A DNA stretch of 64,000 nucleotides from Microcella alkaliphila (GCF_004216855.1 NZ_SGXT01000017.1:62001-126000); one strand, 5' to 3'. Shown: positions 47,855 through 57,836, counted from the stretch's first letter. The notes: generated from the letters alone by a model not told the origin. A program made the numbers and translations.

Positions 47855-48820
47855 CTACGCCCGCGGCACCCCGTGCTCAGCGAGAAGTGACGCGAAGCGC
47901 TGTGGAGTCCATAGATCATCCCAGATCCAGCGCGCGACTCCCTCCCCCTCACGCCGAAGTGCATCCTCCCGGAGCTTCTCTTCCACCACGACCTGCTCTG
48001 GCGTTCGACCCCGACGAAACTCCGCTGCGCGGTATTTGGCGATGCCGTCGTACTCGCCCACGATGCGCTGACGCGACCACCGAAAGTCCGTCACCGCGCG
48101 TCGACCGGTATCGAGGCGAAACTCGTACTGCAGCTCAGGGATCACGAAGCCGAGTTCGAACATGCGGACCCGACTGAGCGACTCCCCCGCGGACGCGGCT
48201 CGGCCATCGGCGAAGCTCAGCACATGCGCGAGCCGGCGAGCGCCGCGGACAAGCTCCAGTTCGGCCGCGCGCTCGTGAATCAGCGGCGCGGGCACCCGCG
48301 GGCTGTGACCCTCGCGACCGGGGCCAGACGCCCAGTCCATGGCGACAACGCCCTCCGCAAAGGTTGTGCGGCTCGTGAGCTCGACGAGAGTGCGGGCGAG
48401 ATCTGTGACCAGCACACCGTCGACGCTGACGATATGGGCCTCCGGGGCCCTCGTGCCGCGATAGTGGAGGCTGCCCGACACTCGCCCGGCCTCCGGCGCG
48501 CCTGCGAGCACGTCGACGCGTCTCGCACTGCGAAGAAGAGGGATTCCCCAGATGGCGGCGGCGGCCGCATGGCAGAGAACTGCATCCGGACGAGCTCGAG
48601 CAACCGCGAGGCACCTGAGCCGATAGCGCTCCCAGGGTCGCGCTTCAGCCCAGACCGAACTCGCGATGTAGGCACCACGCTCGACACGAACGAGGTCACC
48701 GCGCGCAACTGCGCGCGCAAGGGTTGAACGCTCGCCGTGCAAGCGCGAGACATCCCGGGCGAGCACGAAGCCATCTGGCCCAATGGGTAAGTCGTCGAGG
48801 GGGGTGACCATGGGCGGCAT
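47855..48820 (-). CDS. AbiEi-like wHTH protein with Vsr-type nuclease-like C-terminus
   Basis: 321 residues from the ATG at 48820 (ATG 48811 equally possible). N-terminal wHTH as in AbiEi-family proteins (LARDVSRLHGERSTLARAVA, then LVRVERGAYI). A middle region follows with HAAAAAIWGIPLL. The C-terminus (about 225-321) has ESLSRVRMFELGF, TDFRWSRQRIVGEYDG and EEKLREDALRREG, fitting a PD-(D/E)XK/Vsr-like E...D...E...K pattern. Solitary, no toxin partner. Distantly similar in design to 39282-40208 and, like it, bracketed by a matched pair of palindromes. The frame stays open upstream to 48967 through palindrome P2, which is probably not translated. Confidence 0.75.
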   Translation of the reverse strand: MPPMVTPLDDLPIGPDGFVLARDVSRLHGERSTLARAVARGDLVRVERGAYIASSVWAEARPWERYRLRCLAVARARPDAVLCHAAAAAIWGIPLLRSARRVDVLAGAPEAGRVSGSLHYRGTRAPEAHIVSVDGVLVTDLARTLVELTSRTTFAEGVVAMDWASGPGREGHSPRVPAPLIHERAAELELVRGARRLAHVLSFADGRAASAGESLSRVRMFELGFVIPELQYEFRLDTGRRAVTDFRWSRQRIVGEYDGIAKYRAAEFRRGRTPEQVVVEEKLREDALRREGEGVARWIWDDLWTPQRFASLLAEHGVPRA

Positions 48821-48885
48821 TGTGCGCGCGCCCCACCGGCGGAGTGCGGGGTGCGCGTGACCTGCAGAACCAGCGTGGCTACACC

Positions 48886-48919
48886 GACACGGGGAGGAGT
48901 CAGGACTCCTCCCCGTGTC
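48886..48919. repeat. 34-bp near-perfect inverted repeat
   Basis: 16-bp perfect arms starting GACACGGGGAGGAGTC (48886-48901, 48904-48919) with only AG between. It is immediately beside palindrome P2, giving two consecutive strong hairpins between guaB and the nuclease-like gene. Could act as the guaB terminator. Confidence 0.75.
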
Positions 48920-48930
48920 ACCCGCTGTTC

Positions 48931-48968
48931 GGTGCAAACCCGCGCGTTCGAATGCGCGGGTTTGCACC
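48931..48968. repeat. 38-bp palindromic element, copy P2
   Basis: GGTGC, 11 nt, TTCGAA, 11 nt, GCACC. Arms extend to 19 bp (48927-48945 and 48954-48972). Same framework as P1 with compensating changes in both arms. 110 bp upstream of the nuclease-like gene and 74 bp beyond the guaB stop. Confidence 0.8.
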
Positions 48969-49045
48969 GAACTCGCGGTATTGACTCGCGACCCGCGCGC
49001 GGGGGCGGCGGTGCGGCGCCGAACGCGCGGCGCGGGGCGCGGGCG

Positions 49046-50551
<1,506 letters not shown>

Positions 50552-50782
50552 TCACTGACTCCTCTGTAAACGCGGGAACGGAGCCGGATGCGACGCTGGA
50601 ATCCGGTGTTCCATCTTAAGCGGGTTGGGGCGGAACGTATTCCGTGCCCATAATGACTACGCGGATTCGCATTTCGTCGCGAAACACGGCGGCAACGTGC
50701 GGGTCCTATCGTCAATGCTGACGGACCGGGCCGCCTGGCCCGCGGGGCTGCGCGCCTCGACCCGAAACGACCTGGAGGTTTC

Positions 50783-52111
50783 GTGGCACACGCTGCAACC
50801 ACACCGACGAGCAGGCGCTGGCCTCGGCTCGTCGCGACCCTGCTGGCGCTGCTGTTCAGCGCGGTGGCGCTCATGTCAGCCGCGCCGGCTCACGCCGCAT
50901 CGCAAGTGGGGATCGACGAGAACGACTACCGAGTGAGCGGCATCGTCCGCCTCGACGGCGACCCCCTCGAGGGCATTCGCATCACCGTCGAGGGCCCCGG
51001 CCAGTCGGCCGAGGCGATCACGAACGCCGAAGGCCGCTGGGCCATCGGCGTTCCCGAGCGCGACACCTACGTCGTCACCCTCGACGAGTCGACCCTGCCC
51101 GAGGGCATCGCGGTCGTCGACGAGACGGGCGAAGATGAGACACCCAATTCGCGCGAGGCGACCGTCGGCCCGAGTGGCAGCGTCGTCGCGAACTTCTTCA
51201 TCGGCGAAGGCGAGCGGGCCACGACGAACGTGGGTGGCCAGATTCTCGACCGCCTCTTCCTCGGCCTCAACTTCGGCCTGCTGCTGGCACTGGTCGCGAT
51301 CGGTCTCTCGCTGGTGTTCGGTACAACCGGCCTCAGCAATTTCGCGCATGCCGAGTTGGTCGCGTTCGGCGCGATCATGCTGCTGGTTCTTTCGGTGTTC
51401 CTCGAGCTGCCGCTGCCGCTCGCGATCCTGATCGCACTGCTGCTCAGCATGGCCATGGGGTGGGCGAACGACGCAGCGCTATGGAAGCCGCTGCGGCGCC
51501 GCGGAGTCGGACTGATCCCCATGATGATCGTCTCGATCGGCCTGTCGTTGGCTGGTCGCTACCTGTACCAGTTCTTCATCGGCGGCGAGACGCGGCAGTT
51601 GCCCTACGCAACGACGACGGCGCTCAATACTGGCTTCTACGGCTTGAGTGTGATCGACATTGCGTCCATGGCCATTGCAATCATCGTTCTGCTGGCCGTC
51701 GCGTTCTTCCTCCTGCGCACGCGCCTCGGAAAGGCGACGCGCGCCGTCAGCGACAATCCGGCTCTGGCCGCCGCATCCGGCATCGACGTCGACCGTGTGA
51801 TCCGCATTGTCTGGGTCATGGCCGGTGGCCTCGCAGGCCTCGGTGGCATCCTCTGGGCCTACTTCCGACCGGGTGTGAGCTGGGACATGGGCTTCCAGAT
51901 CCTGCTCCTCACCTTCGCCGCGGTCGTGCTCGGCGGACTCGGTACCGCGTTTGGTGCCCTCATCGGGTCGATCATCGTCGGCCTGTTCGTCGAGATGTCG
52001 ACCCTCGTGATCGCTGCAGACATGAAGTACGTCGGTGCCTTGGTGGTCTTGATCGTCGTGCTACTGGTGCGACCTCAGGGAATCCTGGGCCGCAAGGAAC
52101 GGATCGGCTAA
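50783..52111 (+). CDS. livH: LivH-type branched-chain amino acid ABC permease with extracellular Ig-like N-terminal domain
   Basis: 442 residues, about 140 longer than ordinary LivH. Residues 1-38 are a signal peptide ending AHA-AS. About 45-130 is a carboxypeptidase-regulatory/SpaA-like beta-sandwich (YRVSGIVRLDGDPLEGIRIT, TNAEGRWAIGVPERDTYVVTL). From about 150 comes the LivH membrane core (LFLGLNFGLLLALVAIGLS, FGTTGLSNFAHAELVAFGAI, RAVSDNPALAAASGIDVDRV). GTG at 50783 after TGGAGG. First gene of livH-M-G-F. Ligand could be branched-chain amino acids, urea or another amide. Confidence 0.92.
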   Translation: MAHAATTPTSRRWPRLVATLLALLFSAVALMSAAPAHAASQVGIDENDYRVSGIVRLDGDPLEGIRITVEGPGQSAEAITNAEGRWAIGVPERDTYVVTLDESTLPEGIAVVDETGEDETPNSREATVGPSGSVVANFFIGEGERATTNVGGQILDRLFLGLNFGLLLALVAIGLSLVFGTTGLSNFAHAELVAFGAIMLLVLSVFLELPLPLAILIALLLSMAMGWANDAALWKPLRRRGVGLIPMMIVSIGLSLAGRYLYQFFIGGETRQLPYATTTALNTGFYGLSVIDIASMAIAIIVLLAVAFFLLRTRLGKATRAVSDNPALAAASGIDVDRVIRIVWVMAGGLAGLGGILWAYFRPGVSWDMGFQILLLTFAAVVLGGLGTAFGALIGSIIVGLFVEMSTLVIAADMKYVGALVVLIVVLLVRPQGILGRKERIG

Positions 52112-52114
52112 GAC

Positions 52115-53098
52115 ATGATCGACTGGATTCAACTTCTCGGTAACTCCGCTCAGCAGATCCTGAGCCCCGTCACGGCGGCGTACGCGCTCGCCGCTCTCGG
52201 CCTCGCCATCCACTTCGGATACACCGGCCTGCTGAACTTCGGGCAGGCGGGCTTCATGGCCCTTGGCGCCTATGGCTACGGCATCTCGACGCTCACGTTT
52301 GGTTTCCCCTGGTGGGCGGCCCTGCTCGTGGGTGTGGGCGTGTCGATCATCTTCGCCTTGATCTTGGGTGTGCCCACGCTGCGACTGCGCGCTGACTACC
52401 TGGCAATCGTGACGATTGCGGCGGCCGAGATCGCGCGATTGTTCTTCACGACAAACACTTTCGTTCAGTACACGGGCTCGGCCAACGGCCTGCAGGGGTA
52501 CAAGGGCAGCTTCGAAGAGGTGAACCCGATCCCGCCCGGACGCTACGGCTTTGGCCCCTTCACCTACAACGAATACGACTGGTGGGTTCGCATCTTCGGG
52601 TGGGGCCTCGTGATCATTGCCGCTCTCATCACGTGGCGCCTGATGAAGTCGCCCTGGGGCCGCGTCATCAAGGGAATCCGAGAAGACGAGGATGCCGTAC
52701 GCGCCCTTGGCAAGAACGTTTACTTCTACAAGATGCAGGCTCTCGTTCTCGGTGGCGTCTTCGGGTCGCTCGCCGGCATGGTGTTCGTCCTCCCCCGCGC
52801 GATTGTTCCGTCGAACTTCCAGCCCACGCTGACGTTCTTCATCTACGCAATTCTGCTGCTCGGGGGCGCCGCCACGGTGCTCGGCCCGATCGTCGGCGCG
52901 ATCGTGTTCTGGGTGGCGCTGAGCTTCTTCTCCGGGTTCGTTGCCCGCGCAGTCGAGGTCGGCTGGCTGCCCTTCATGTCAACGGTTCAGGCCGGCCAGT
53001 TGCAGTTCATCCTCGTCGGCATCGTGATCATGCTCTTGGTGATATTCAGGCCACAGGGCATGTTCGGAAACAAAAAGGAGCTGGCCTTTGTCAAGTAA
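52115..53098 (+). CDS. livM: LivM-type branched-chain amino acid ABC permease
   Basis: 327 residues, about eight to ten membrane helices. Typical LivM features: GYTGLLNFGQAGFMALGAYGYG, a transporter EAA-like loop around GRVIKGIREDEDAVRALGKNV, and RPQGMFG at the C-terminus. ATG 3 bp after livH. Forms the membrane channel with LivH. Overlaps livG by 11 bp. Confidence 0.95.
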   Translation: MIDWIQLLGNSAQQILSPVTAAYALAALGLAIHFGYTGLLNFGQAGFMALGAYGYGISTLTFGFPWWAALLVGVGVSIIFALILGVPTLRLRADYLAIVTIAAAEIARLFFTTNTFVQYTGSANGLQGYKGSFEEVNPIPPGRYGFGPFTYNEYDWWVRIFGWGLVIIAALITWRLMKSPWGRVIKGIREDEDAVRALGKNVYFYKMQALVLGGVFGSLAGMVFVLPRAIVPSNFQPTLTFFIYAILLLGGAATVLGPIVGAIVFWVALSFFSGFVARAVEVGWLPFMSTVQAGQLQFILVGIVIMLLVIFRPQGMFGNKKELAFVK

Positions 53099-54020
53099 CG
53101 ACGCCGTGCCCTCGAGCACGCCCACCAAAACCTCCGGCCTGCACATCGGCGAACCCGCTCCCGGGGTGAAGAAAGTCGATCCGATCATCGTCGCCGACCA
53201 CATCAAGCGCTCGTTCGGCGGCCTCACCGCCGTTGACGTTGAGCACCTGGAGATCCCGCGCGGCGCGATCACGGCGCTGATCGGGCCAAACGGTGCGGGC
53301 AAGACGACGCTGTTCAACCTGCTGACCGGCTTCGACAAACCCGACACGGGTGAGTGGACCTTCGACGGCAACAGCATCGCCGGGGTGCCCGCCTTCAAGG
53401 TGGCCCGTCGCGGTCAGGTGCGAACCTTCCAGCTCACGAAGGCCCTCGGCCTGCTCACCGTTCTCGACAACATGAAGTTGGGCGCGAAGGGTCAGAGCGG
53501 CGAGAGCCTGACGAAAGCGATCTTCCCGTGGTTCTGGCGCAAGGAAGAGGAGGAAATCGAAGCGCGCGCGCTCGACCTGCTCGCCCGCTTCAAGCTGGAT
53601 GCCAAGAAGGACGACTACGCCGCGAGTCTCTCGGGCGGACAGCGCAAGCTGCTCGAGATGGCCCGCGCCCTGATGAGCGAGCCCACGCTGGTCATGCTCG
53701 ACGAGCCCATGGCCGGGGTGAACCCTGCGCTGACGCAGTCGCTGCTCGACCACATCTTGAACCTCAAGACCGAGGGCATGACCGTGCTCTTCGTCGAGCA
53801 CGACATGCACATGGTGCGCCACATCGCCGACTGGGTTGTGGTCATGGCCGAGGGCAAGGTCGTGGCGGAGGGTGACCCACACGAAGTTATGAAGAACCCC
53901 GCCGTGATCGACGCCTACCTCGGCTCGCACCACGACGAAGACCTGGGCGAGCTCGACCCGAGCATCACCGAAGCAGTGAAGGAGCTGGCGGATGACGACG
54001 CCGACGAAATCAAGCACTGA
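53088..54020 (+). CDS. livG: LivG-type ABC ATPase
   Basis: 310 residues. Walker A GPNGAGKTT, signature LSGGQRKLLEMARALM, Walker B LVMLDEPMAGV, and switch His in VLFVEHDMHMV. An N-terminal extension of about 30 residues and an acidic C-terminal tail are unusual decorations. A TTG start at 53088 is indicated by AAGGAG 8 bp upstream and gives MSSNDAVPSS, so a rare start codon with a strong ribosome site. Energises LivHM together with LivF. Confidence 0.94.
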   Translation: MSSNDAVPSSTPTKTSGLHIGEPAPGVKKVDPIIVADHIKRSFGGLTAVDVEHLEIPRGAITALIGPNGAGKTTLFNLLTGFDKPDTGEWTFDGNSIAGVPAFKVARRGQVRTFQLTKALGLLTVLDNMKLGAKGQSGESLTKAIFPWFWRKEEEEIEARALDLLARFKLDAKKDDYAASLSGGQRKLLEMARALMSEPTLVMLDEPMAGVNPALTQSLLDHILNLKTEGMTVLFVEHDMHMVRHIADWVVVMAEGKVVAEGDPHEVMKNPAVIDAYLGSHHDEDLGELDPSITEAVKELADDDADEIKH

Positions 54021-54768
54021 GGCCGGCGGCGCGGTCGTCGACGACCGCAAGGTCGTCGTCCACGTCGACAACATCACAGCGGGCTACCTTCCCGGTATCA
54101 ACATCCTCACCGACTGCTCTCTGACCGCACGCGACGGCGAGTTGATCGGCATCATCGGGCCGAACGGCGCCGGCAAGTCGACGCTCTTGAAGTCGATCTT
54201 CGGTCTCGTGAAGGTGCGCTCGGGGTCGATCTCGCTCTACGGCGACGACATCACGAACCTCAAGTCGAACAAGCTCGTGGCAAAGGGTGTCGGCTTCGTG
54301 CCACAGACGAACAACGTCTTTCCGACGCTGACGATCGAAGAGAACCTTCAAATGGGTATTTTCTTGCGCCCGAAGGACTTCTCGCACCGGCTCGAATTCG
54401 TGGTCAACATCTTCCCTGAGCTCGGCAAGCGTCTGCAGCAGCGGGCCGGATCGCTCTCGGGCGGCGAGCGACAGATGGTCGCCATGAGCCGCGCGCTCAT
54501 GATGAGCCCCGAGGTGATCCTGCTCGACGAGCCGAGCGCGGGCCTCTCGCCGGTGCGTCAAGATGAGGCGTTCCTGCGCGTGAAGGAGATCAATAAGGCC
54601 GGCGTGACAACCATCATGGTCGAGCAGAACGCGCGCCGCTGCTTGCAGATCTGCGACCGCGGCTACGTGCTGGACCAGGGCAAGGACGCGTACGAGGGCA
54701 CCGGCCGTGAGCTACTCAACGACCCGAAGGTCATCGGGCTGTACCTCGGCACCCTCGGGCAGGAATAG
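53992..54768 (+). CDS. livF: LivF-type ABC ATPase
   Basis: 258 residues. Walker A GPNGAGKST, signature LSGGERQMVAMSRALM, Walker B VILLDEPSAGLSP, switch His replaced by Q in MVEQNARRC as is normal for LivF. ATG at 53992 lies 29 bp inside livG, so translation is coupled. Last gene of the operon before the hairpin at 54975. Confidence 0.94.
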   Translation: MTTPTKSSTEAGGAVVDDRKVVVHVDNITAGYLPGINILTDCSLTARDGELIGIIGPNGAGKSTLLKSIFGLVKVRSGSISLYGDDITNLKSNKLVAKGVGFVPQTNNVFPTLTIEENLQMGIFLRPKDFSHRLEFVVNIFPELGKRLQQRAGSLSGGERQMVAMSRALMMSPEVILLDEPSAGLSPVRQDEAFLRVKEINKAGVTTIMVEQNARRCLQICDRGYVLDQGKDAYEGTGRELLNDPKVIGLYLGTLGQE

Positions 54769-54974
54769 CGCCGCAGAAGGCCGCACAGAGCCGCAGACGG
54801 GGCGGGCCCCACCGTGCGGGGCACCGCTCGGCATGCATTGCGGGCGGTGGAGCGAGGGCGCGGGCGGGCACGCGCATGGGTCCACCCGGCCGGCTGGGCG
54901 GCCGGCGGCGAGGTAGGCCGGGCGGCATGCCCACGCGTGCCTCACGACCGGTCCCGAGAAGCGGGAAAGGAAAG

Positions 54975-55002
54975 GGGCCCCGGGAGCGAACTCCCGGGGC
55001 CC
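54975..55002. terminator. Bidirectional terminator between livF and the binding-protein gene
   Basis: Perfect 12-bp stem GGGCCCCGGGAG with its complement and a CGAA tetraloop. The 200 bp between livF and this hairpin are GC-rich with no gene or motif that I can support. Confidence 0.85.
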
Positions 55003-55035
55003 TCGTTCAGTCGATCAGACCGAGTGACGAGTCAC

Positions 55036-56307
55036 TTAGTTGATGCGGCTGTAGGTGTTGTCGGCGTTGTACTGGTAAATGCCGATGGTCGCCTCAGTCG
55101 GGTCACCGTTCTCATCGAAGGTGATCGGGCCGGAGGGGCCGTCGTAGTCGATCGCTCCGCCACCGGCGAGGATCTCAGCACACTCGGCGAACGAGAAGCA
55201 CTTCTCGCCGTCACCCGAGCCACCCGAAACAGCCTGCAGTTCGCCGGCCATCGCGCTCGCGTCGGTCGAGCCCGCGGCGAGGGCAGCGAGCGCCAGCAGC
55301 ACGACGGCGTCGTACGACTCAGCGGCGTAGCTGAACTCGGTGAGGGCCGGGTCAACCTCGAGCAGGCGGTCCTGGAAGTCGCCGAGGGTCTCAATGTCGA
55401 GGCCGGGCAGCGTGCCCTTGGCGCCCTCGATCAGACCGTCTTCGAACTGGCCAGAGTAGTCGGCGAGGTTACCGTCGACCAGGTAGAGCTGCTCGCCCGA
55501 GAAGCCCGCGTTGACGAGGGCCGGCAGGGCGAAGGTCGCCTGGTCGAAGGTGATGACCGCAACGGCCTCAGGAGCCGCGGCCGACAGCGCCGAGACCTGA
55601 GCGTCGACGCTGGCGTCACCCTCGTTGAAGAGTTCCTCCGAGACGACGGTTCCACCGGCGGCCTCGAACGTGTCTCGCAATGCGGCTGCGAGGCCTGTGC
55701 CGTATGCATCGTTGAGCACGAGCATGCCAAGTGACTGCGCTCCATCGGCCGCAATTTCAGTACCGAGCACCTCACCCTGCAGCAGGTCGCTGGGGGCGGT
55801 ACGCCAGTAGAGGCCGTTGTCGTTGTAGTCAGTGAACGCCGGCGAGGTGTTCGCGGGCGAGAACTGAATCACGCCAGCACCGGTGATCTGGTCGATGATG
55901 GTCAGCGACACGGCGGACGACGCCGCGCCAATGATGGCCGACACGTCCTGCGAGAGCAGGTCGGTGACCGACACGGTCGCGATGTCGGTGGTGGTGTCAC
56001 CCGAGTCACGGAAGATCGCCTCGACGGTGATGCCCGCGTTCGCCGCGTTGACTTCCTGGACGGCGAGAGCAACGCCGGCTTCTTCGGGCGGGCCGAGGAA
56101 GGCGAGAGCGCCCGACTGCGGCAGGACCGTTCCGACGCGCAGGGTCAGGTCTTCACCCGGGGTGGTGGGGGTCGAGTTGTCAGCTGGCTCGGGTGCTTCC
56201 GACTCTGCCGCGCAACCAGCCAGCACAAGCGCGCTGACGGCGAGGAGGCCGGCGCCTCCGAGGGCAGTGCGGAACCGCGAGCGGGAGGCCGTGATGAATA
56301 CGCCCAT
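55036..56307 (-). CDS. livK: ABC transporter substrate-binding lipoprotein (branched-chain amino acid type)
   Basis: 423 residues. Signal with lipobox VLAGC (about residue 31), then a type I periplasmic-binding fold (VGTVLPQSGALAFLGPPEEAGVALAV, IGAASSAVSLTIIDQ, VLNDAYGTG, DAVVLLALA). Convergent with livHMGF and almost surely its main receptor. The promoter region contains GTTAC/GTAAC/GAAAC boxes resembling GlnR sites (56404-56439). The leader has a strong hairpin at 56333-56364. ATG at 56307 with GGAGC upstream. Confidence 0.93.
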   Translation of the reverse strand: MGVFITASRSRFRTALGGAGLLAVSALVLAGCAAESEAPEPADNSTPTTPGEDLTLRVGTVLPQSGALAFLGPPEEAGVALAVQEVNAANAGITVEAIFRDSGDTTTDIATVSVTDLLSQDVSAIIGAASSAVSLTIIDQITGAGVIQFSPANTSPAFTDYNDNGLYWRTAPSDLLQGEVLGTEIAADGAQSLGMLVLNDAYGTGLAAALRDTFEAAGGTVVSEELFNEGDASVDAQVSALSAAAPEAVAVITFDQATFALPALVNAGFSGEQLYLVDGNLADYSGQFEDGLIEGAKGTLPGLDIETLGDFQDRLLEVDPALTEFSYAAESYDAVVLLALAALAAGSTDASAMAGELQAVSGGSGDGEKCFSFAECAEILAGGGAIDYDGPSGPITFDENGDPTEATIGIYQYNADNTYSRIN

Positions 56308-56332
56308 GGTGCTCCTTGGGTTTCGTGTGTTC

Positions 56333-56364
56333 AGGACACAGCAATGGATTCATTGCCGTGTCCT
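56333..56364 (-). promoter_or_regulatory. Stable leader hairpin before livK
   Basis: 13 paired bases with one A-C mismatch (56333-56346 with 56351-56364) and a GATT loop, 26 bp before the start codon. It may stabilise the abundant binding-protein mRNA or act as an attenuator. Confidence 0.5.
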
Positions 56365-56403
56365 CAACGTACGGGGCGAATCGACGTCACACAATACGTA
56401 CGG

Positions 56404-56439
56404 GTTACATCCCTGTAACGGCCAGAAACGTTACGTAAC
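56404..56439. promoter_or_regulatory. Candidate GlnR nitrogen-regulator boxes upstream of livK
   Basis: GTTAC-N6-GTAAC-N5-GAAAC followed directly by GTTAC and GTAAC. The actinobacterial GlnR site is built of GTNAC and GAAAC half-sites separated by about 6 nt. The cluster is 97 bp before livK and conspicuously AT-rich for this genome. Confidence 0.5.
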
Positions 56440-56537
56440 GCGGGATGCACGCACGGTTTCCGCGCGGAACGCCCGGTTCACGCGACGAATTCCGCATGTG
56501 CATCCCTTCGCGGTTGAGCGGTTCCGGATGCGCGTGA

Positions 56538-57836
56538 TCAGTTCGTGAGGAGGTTCCCGTCGCGCACCGGTCGATTCTCATCGGTGTACACGGCCAGGCC
56601 GAAGGCCGCCTCGTCGAGATCACCGTCGACGCGCATCCCGAGCGGGCCCGAGAGCCCTTCGTAGTTGAGCCCCGCGTCGGGCTCGTCGATGAGGAATTGC
56701 AGGCACTCGCCGTAGCTGGTGCACGGCGCCCCCTCACGCGCCACCTGCGGGAGGCCGGCGATGATGGATGCTCCCCCGTCGTCGCCGATCACGGTCGCCG
56801 CGAGGGCGGCCAACAGTACGGCATCGTAGGCCTCCGGAGCCCAGCGGAACCCGCCGAGGAACGGGTCGGCGAAGCGCAGGCGTTCGACGAACTCGTCGTC
56901 GGCGTCGGCGCCGAGGAGCGCGCCTCGCGCGCCCTCGAGCGCGCCCGCGTCGAGCGACCCCGAGTAGTCGGCCGCGGCCGCGGAGGCGAGCCAGAGGCTC
57001 GCCGGGCTGAGGCCGGCGTCGAGGAGGTCTGCGAGCATCCCGGCGGTGACGTCGGCGAGCGCGACGCTCGTCGCGACGATGACGGCGTCAGCGTCGGCGA
57101 CGGTGCTGGCCGCGCTGGTATCCGATGCCGTGACGGTGACGACGGTGGACGAGGCGGCGTCGCTCGCTGCGGCGGCGTCCGCCACGCCGTCGGCGATCGC
57201 CTCCCCGTAAGCGTCATCGGATGCGATGACGGCAATGCTCGACGCCCCGTCGGCCACGACGGCCTGGCCGATCGTGAGGCCTTGCAGGTAGTCGGTGGCA
57301 ACGACGCGGGCGAAGAACCCCTCGTCGGCACCCGCGAGCTCGCCCGTCGCACCCGTCGAGATGAGGGCGACGCCGGCCTCGGCGGCGAGCGGCAGCGCCT
57401 GCTCGACGAGGGCGTCGCCGAACGGACCAATAACGACGTCGACGCCGCGCTCGACGAGGTCGGCGAAGGCCGCCTCGAGCTGGTCGCCCGGCTCGCCGCC
57501 CGAGTTGCGGTGGAAGACGGTCACGGGCTCGTCGAGCACGCCGCCGTTGTCGTTGAGTTCACGCACGGCGACCTCGACGGCGGCGATCTGCGCGGCCGCG
57601 AGGCCCGCGGTGTCGCCGTCGGTCGGCAGCAACGTGCCGATCACCAGGCGGCCGTCGCCGCTCGGCGCGACCTCGCGGAAGGGGGTCGGCGACGGGGCGG
57701 GCTCGGTCGGCACCGGCATGGGCTCGTCGGTCGTGCACCCGGTTAGCACGAGGGCGGCCGCCGCGAGCGCGGCGGGCAGCGCGAGTCGCGCAGCGCGGTG
57801 GGGGTGCGAGCGGCGAACGTCAGCGGTGCAGCGCAT
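56538..57836 (-). CDS. Second ABC substrate-binding lipoprotein (receptor family ligand-binding)
   Basis: 432 residues. Lipobox LTGC (about residue 34), Pro-rich linker, then a periplasmic-binding type I fold (VIGTLLPTDGDTAGLAAAQI, VIGPFGDALVEQALPLAAEAG, IASDDAYGEAIADG). It is strongly enriched in Ala and Asp and lacks tight similarity to the LivK encoded next to it, although both end in a similar CxSYGECLQFL or CFSFAECAEIL disulphide-like segment. May serve the same LivHMGF permease with a different ligand. ATG at 57836. Confidence 0.85.
   Translation of the reverse strand: MRCTADVRRSHPHRAARLALPAALAAAALVLTGCTTDEPMPVPTEPAPSPTPFREVAPSGDGRLVIGTLLPTDGDTAGLAAAQIAAVEVAVRELNDNGGVLDEPVTVFHRNSGGEPGDQLEAAFADLVERGVDVVIGPFGDALVEQALPLAAEAGVALISTGATGELAGADEGFFARVVATDYLQGLTIGQAVVADGASSIAVIASDDAYGEAIADGVADAAAASDAASSTVVTVTASDTSAASTVADADAVIVATSVALADVTAGMLADLLDAGLSPASLWLASAAAADYSGSLDAGALEGARGALLGADADDEFVERLRFADPFLGGFRWAPEAYDAVLLAALAATVIGDDGGASIIAGLPQVAREGAPCTSYGECLQFLIDEPDAGLNYEGLSGPLGMRVDGDLDEAAFGLAVYTDENRPVRDGNLLTN

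Noticed and set aside
48946-48953. GTTCGAAT as a tRNA T-loop
   Set aside because: It is the centre of a 46-bp palindrome with no acceptor or anticodon stem around it; the same holds for the copy at 47808-47815.
48821-48967. N-terminal extension of the nuclease-like protein to 48967
   Set aside because: The extra 49 codons run through palindrome P2 and the adjacent inverted repeat and show no wHTH homology; ATG 48820 or 48811 fits the family start.
50625-50936. 103-codon frame over the livH start
   Set aside because: Overlaps the livH signal peptide out of frame, is compositionally unlike a protein, and livH has a clear ribosome site.
54769-54974. Short ORFs between livF and its terminator
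   Set aside because: Cys/Arg/Pro-rich frames in GC-rich sequence, without ribosome site or family resemblance.
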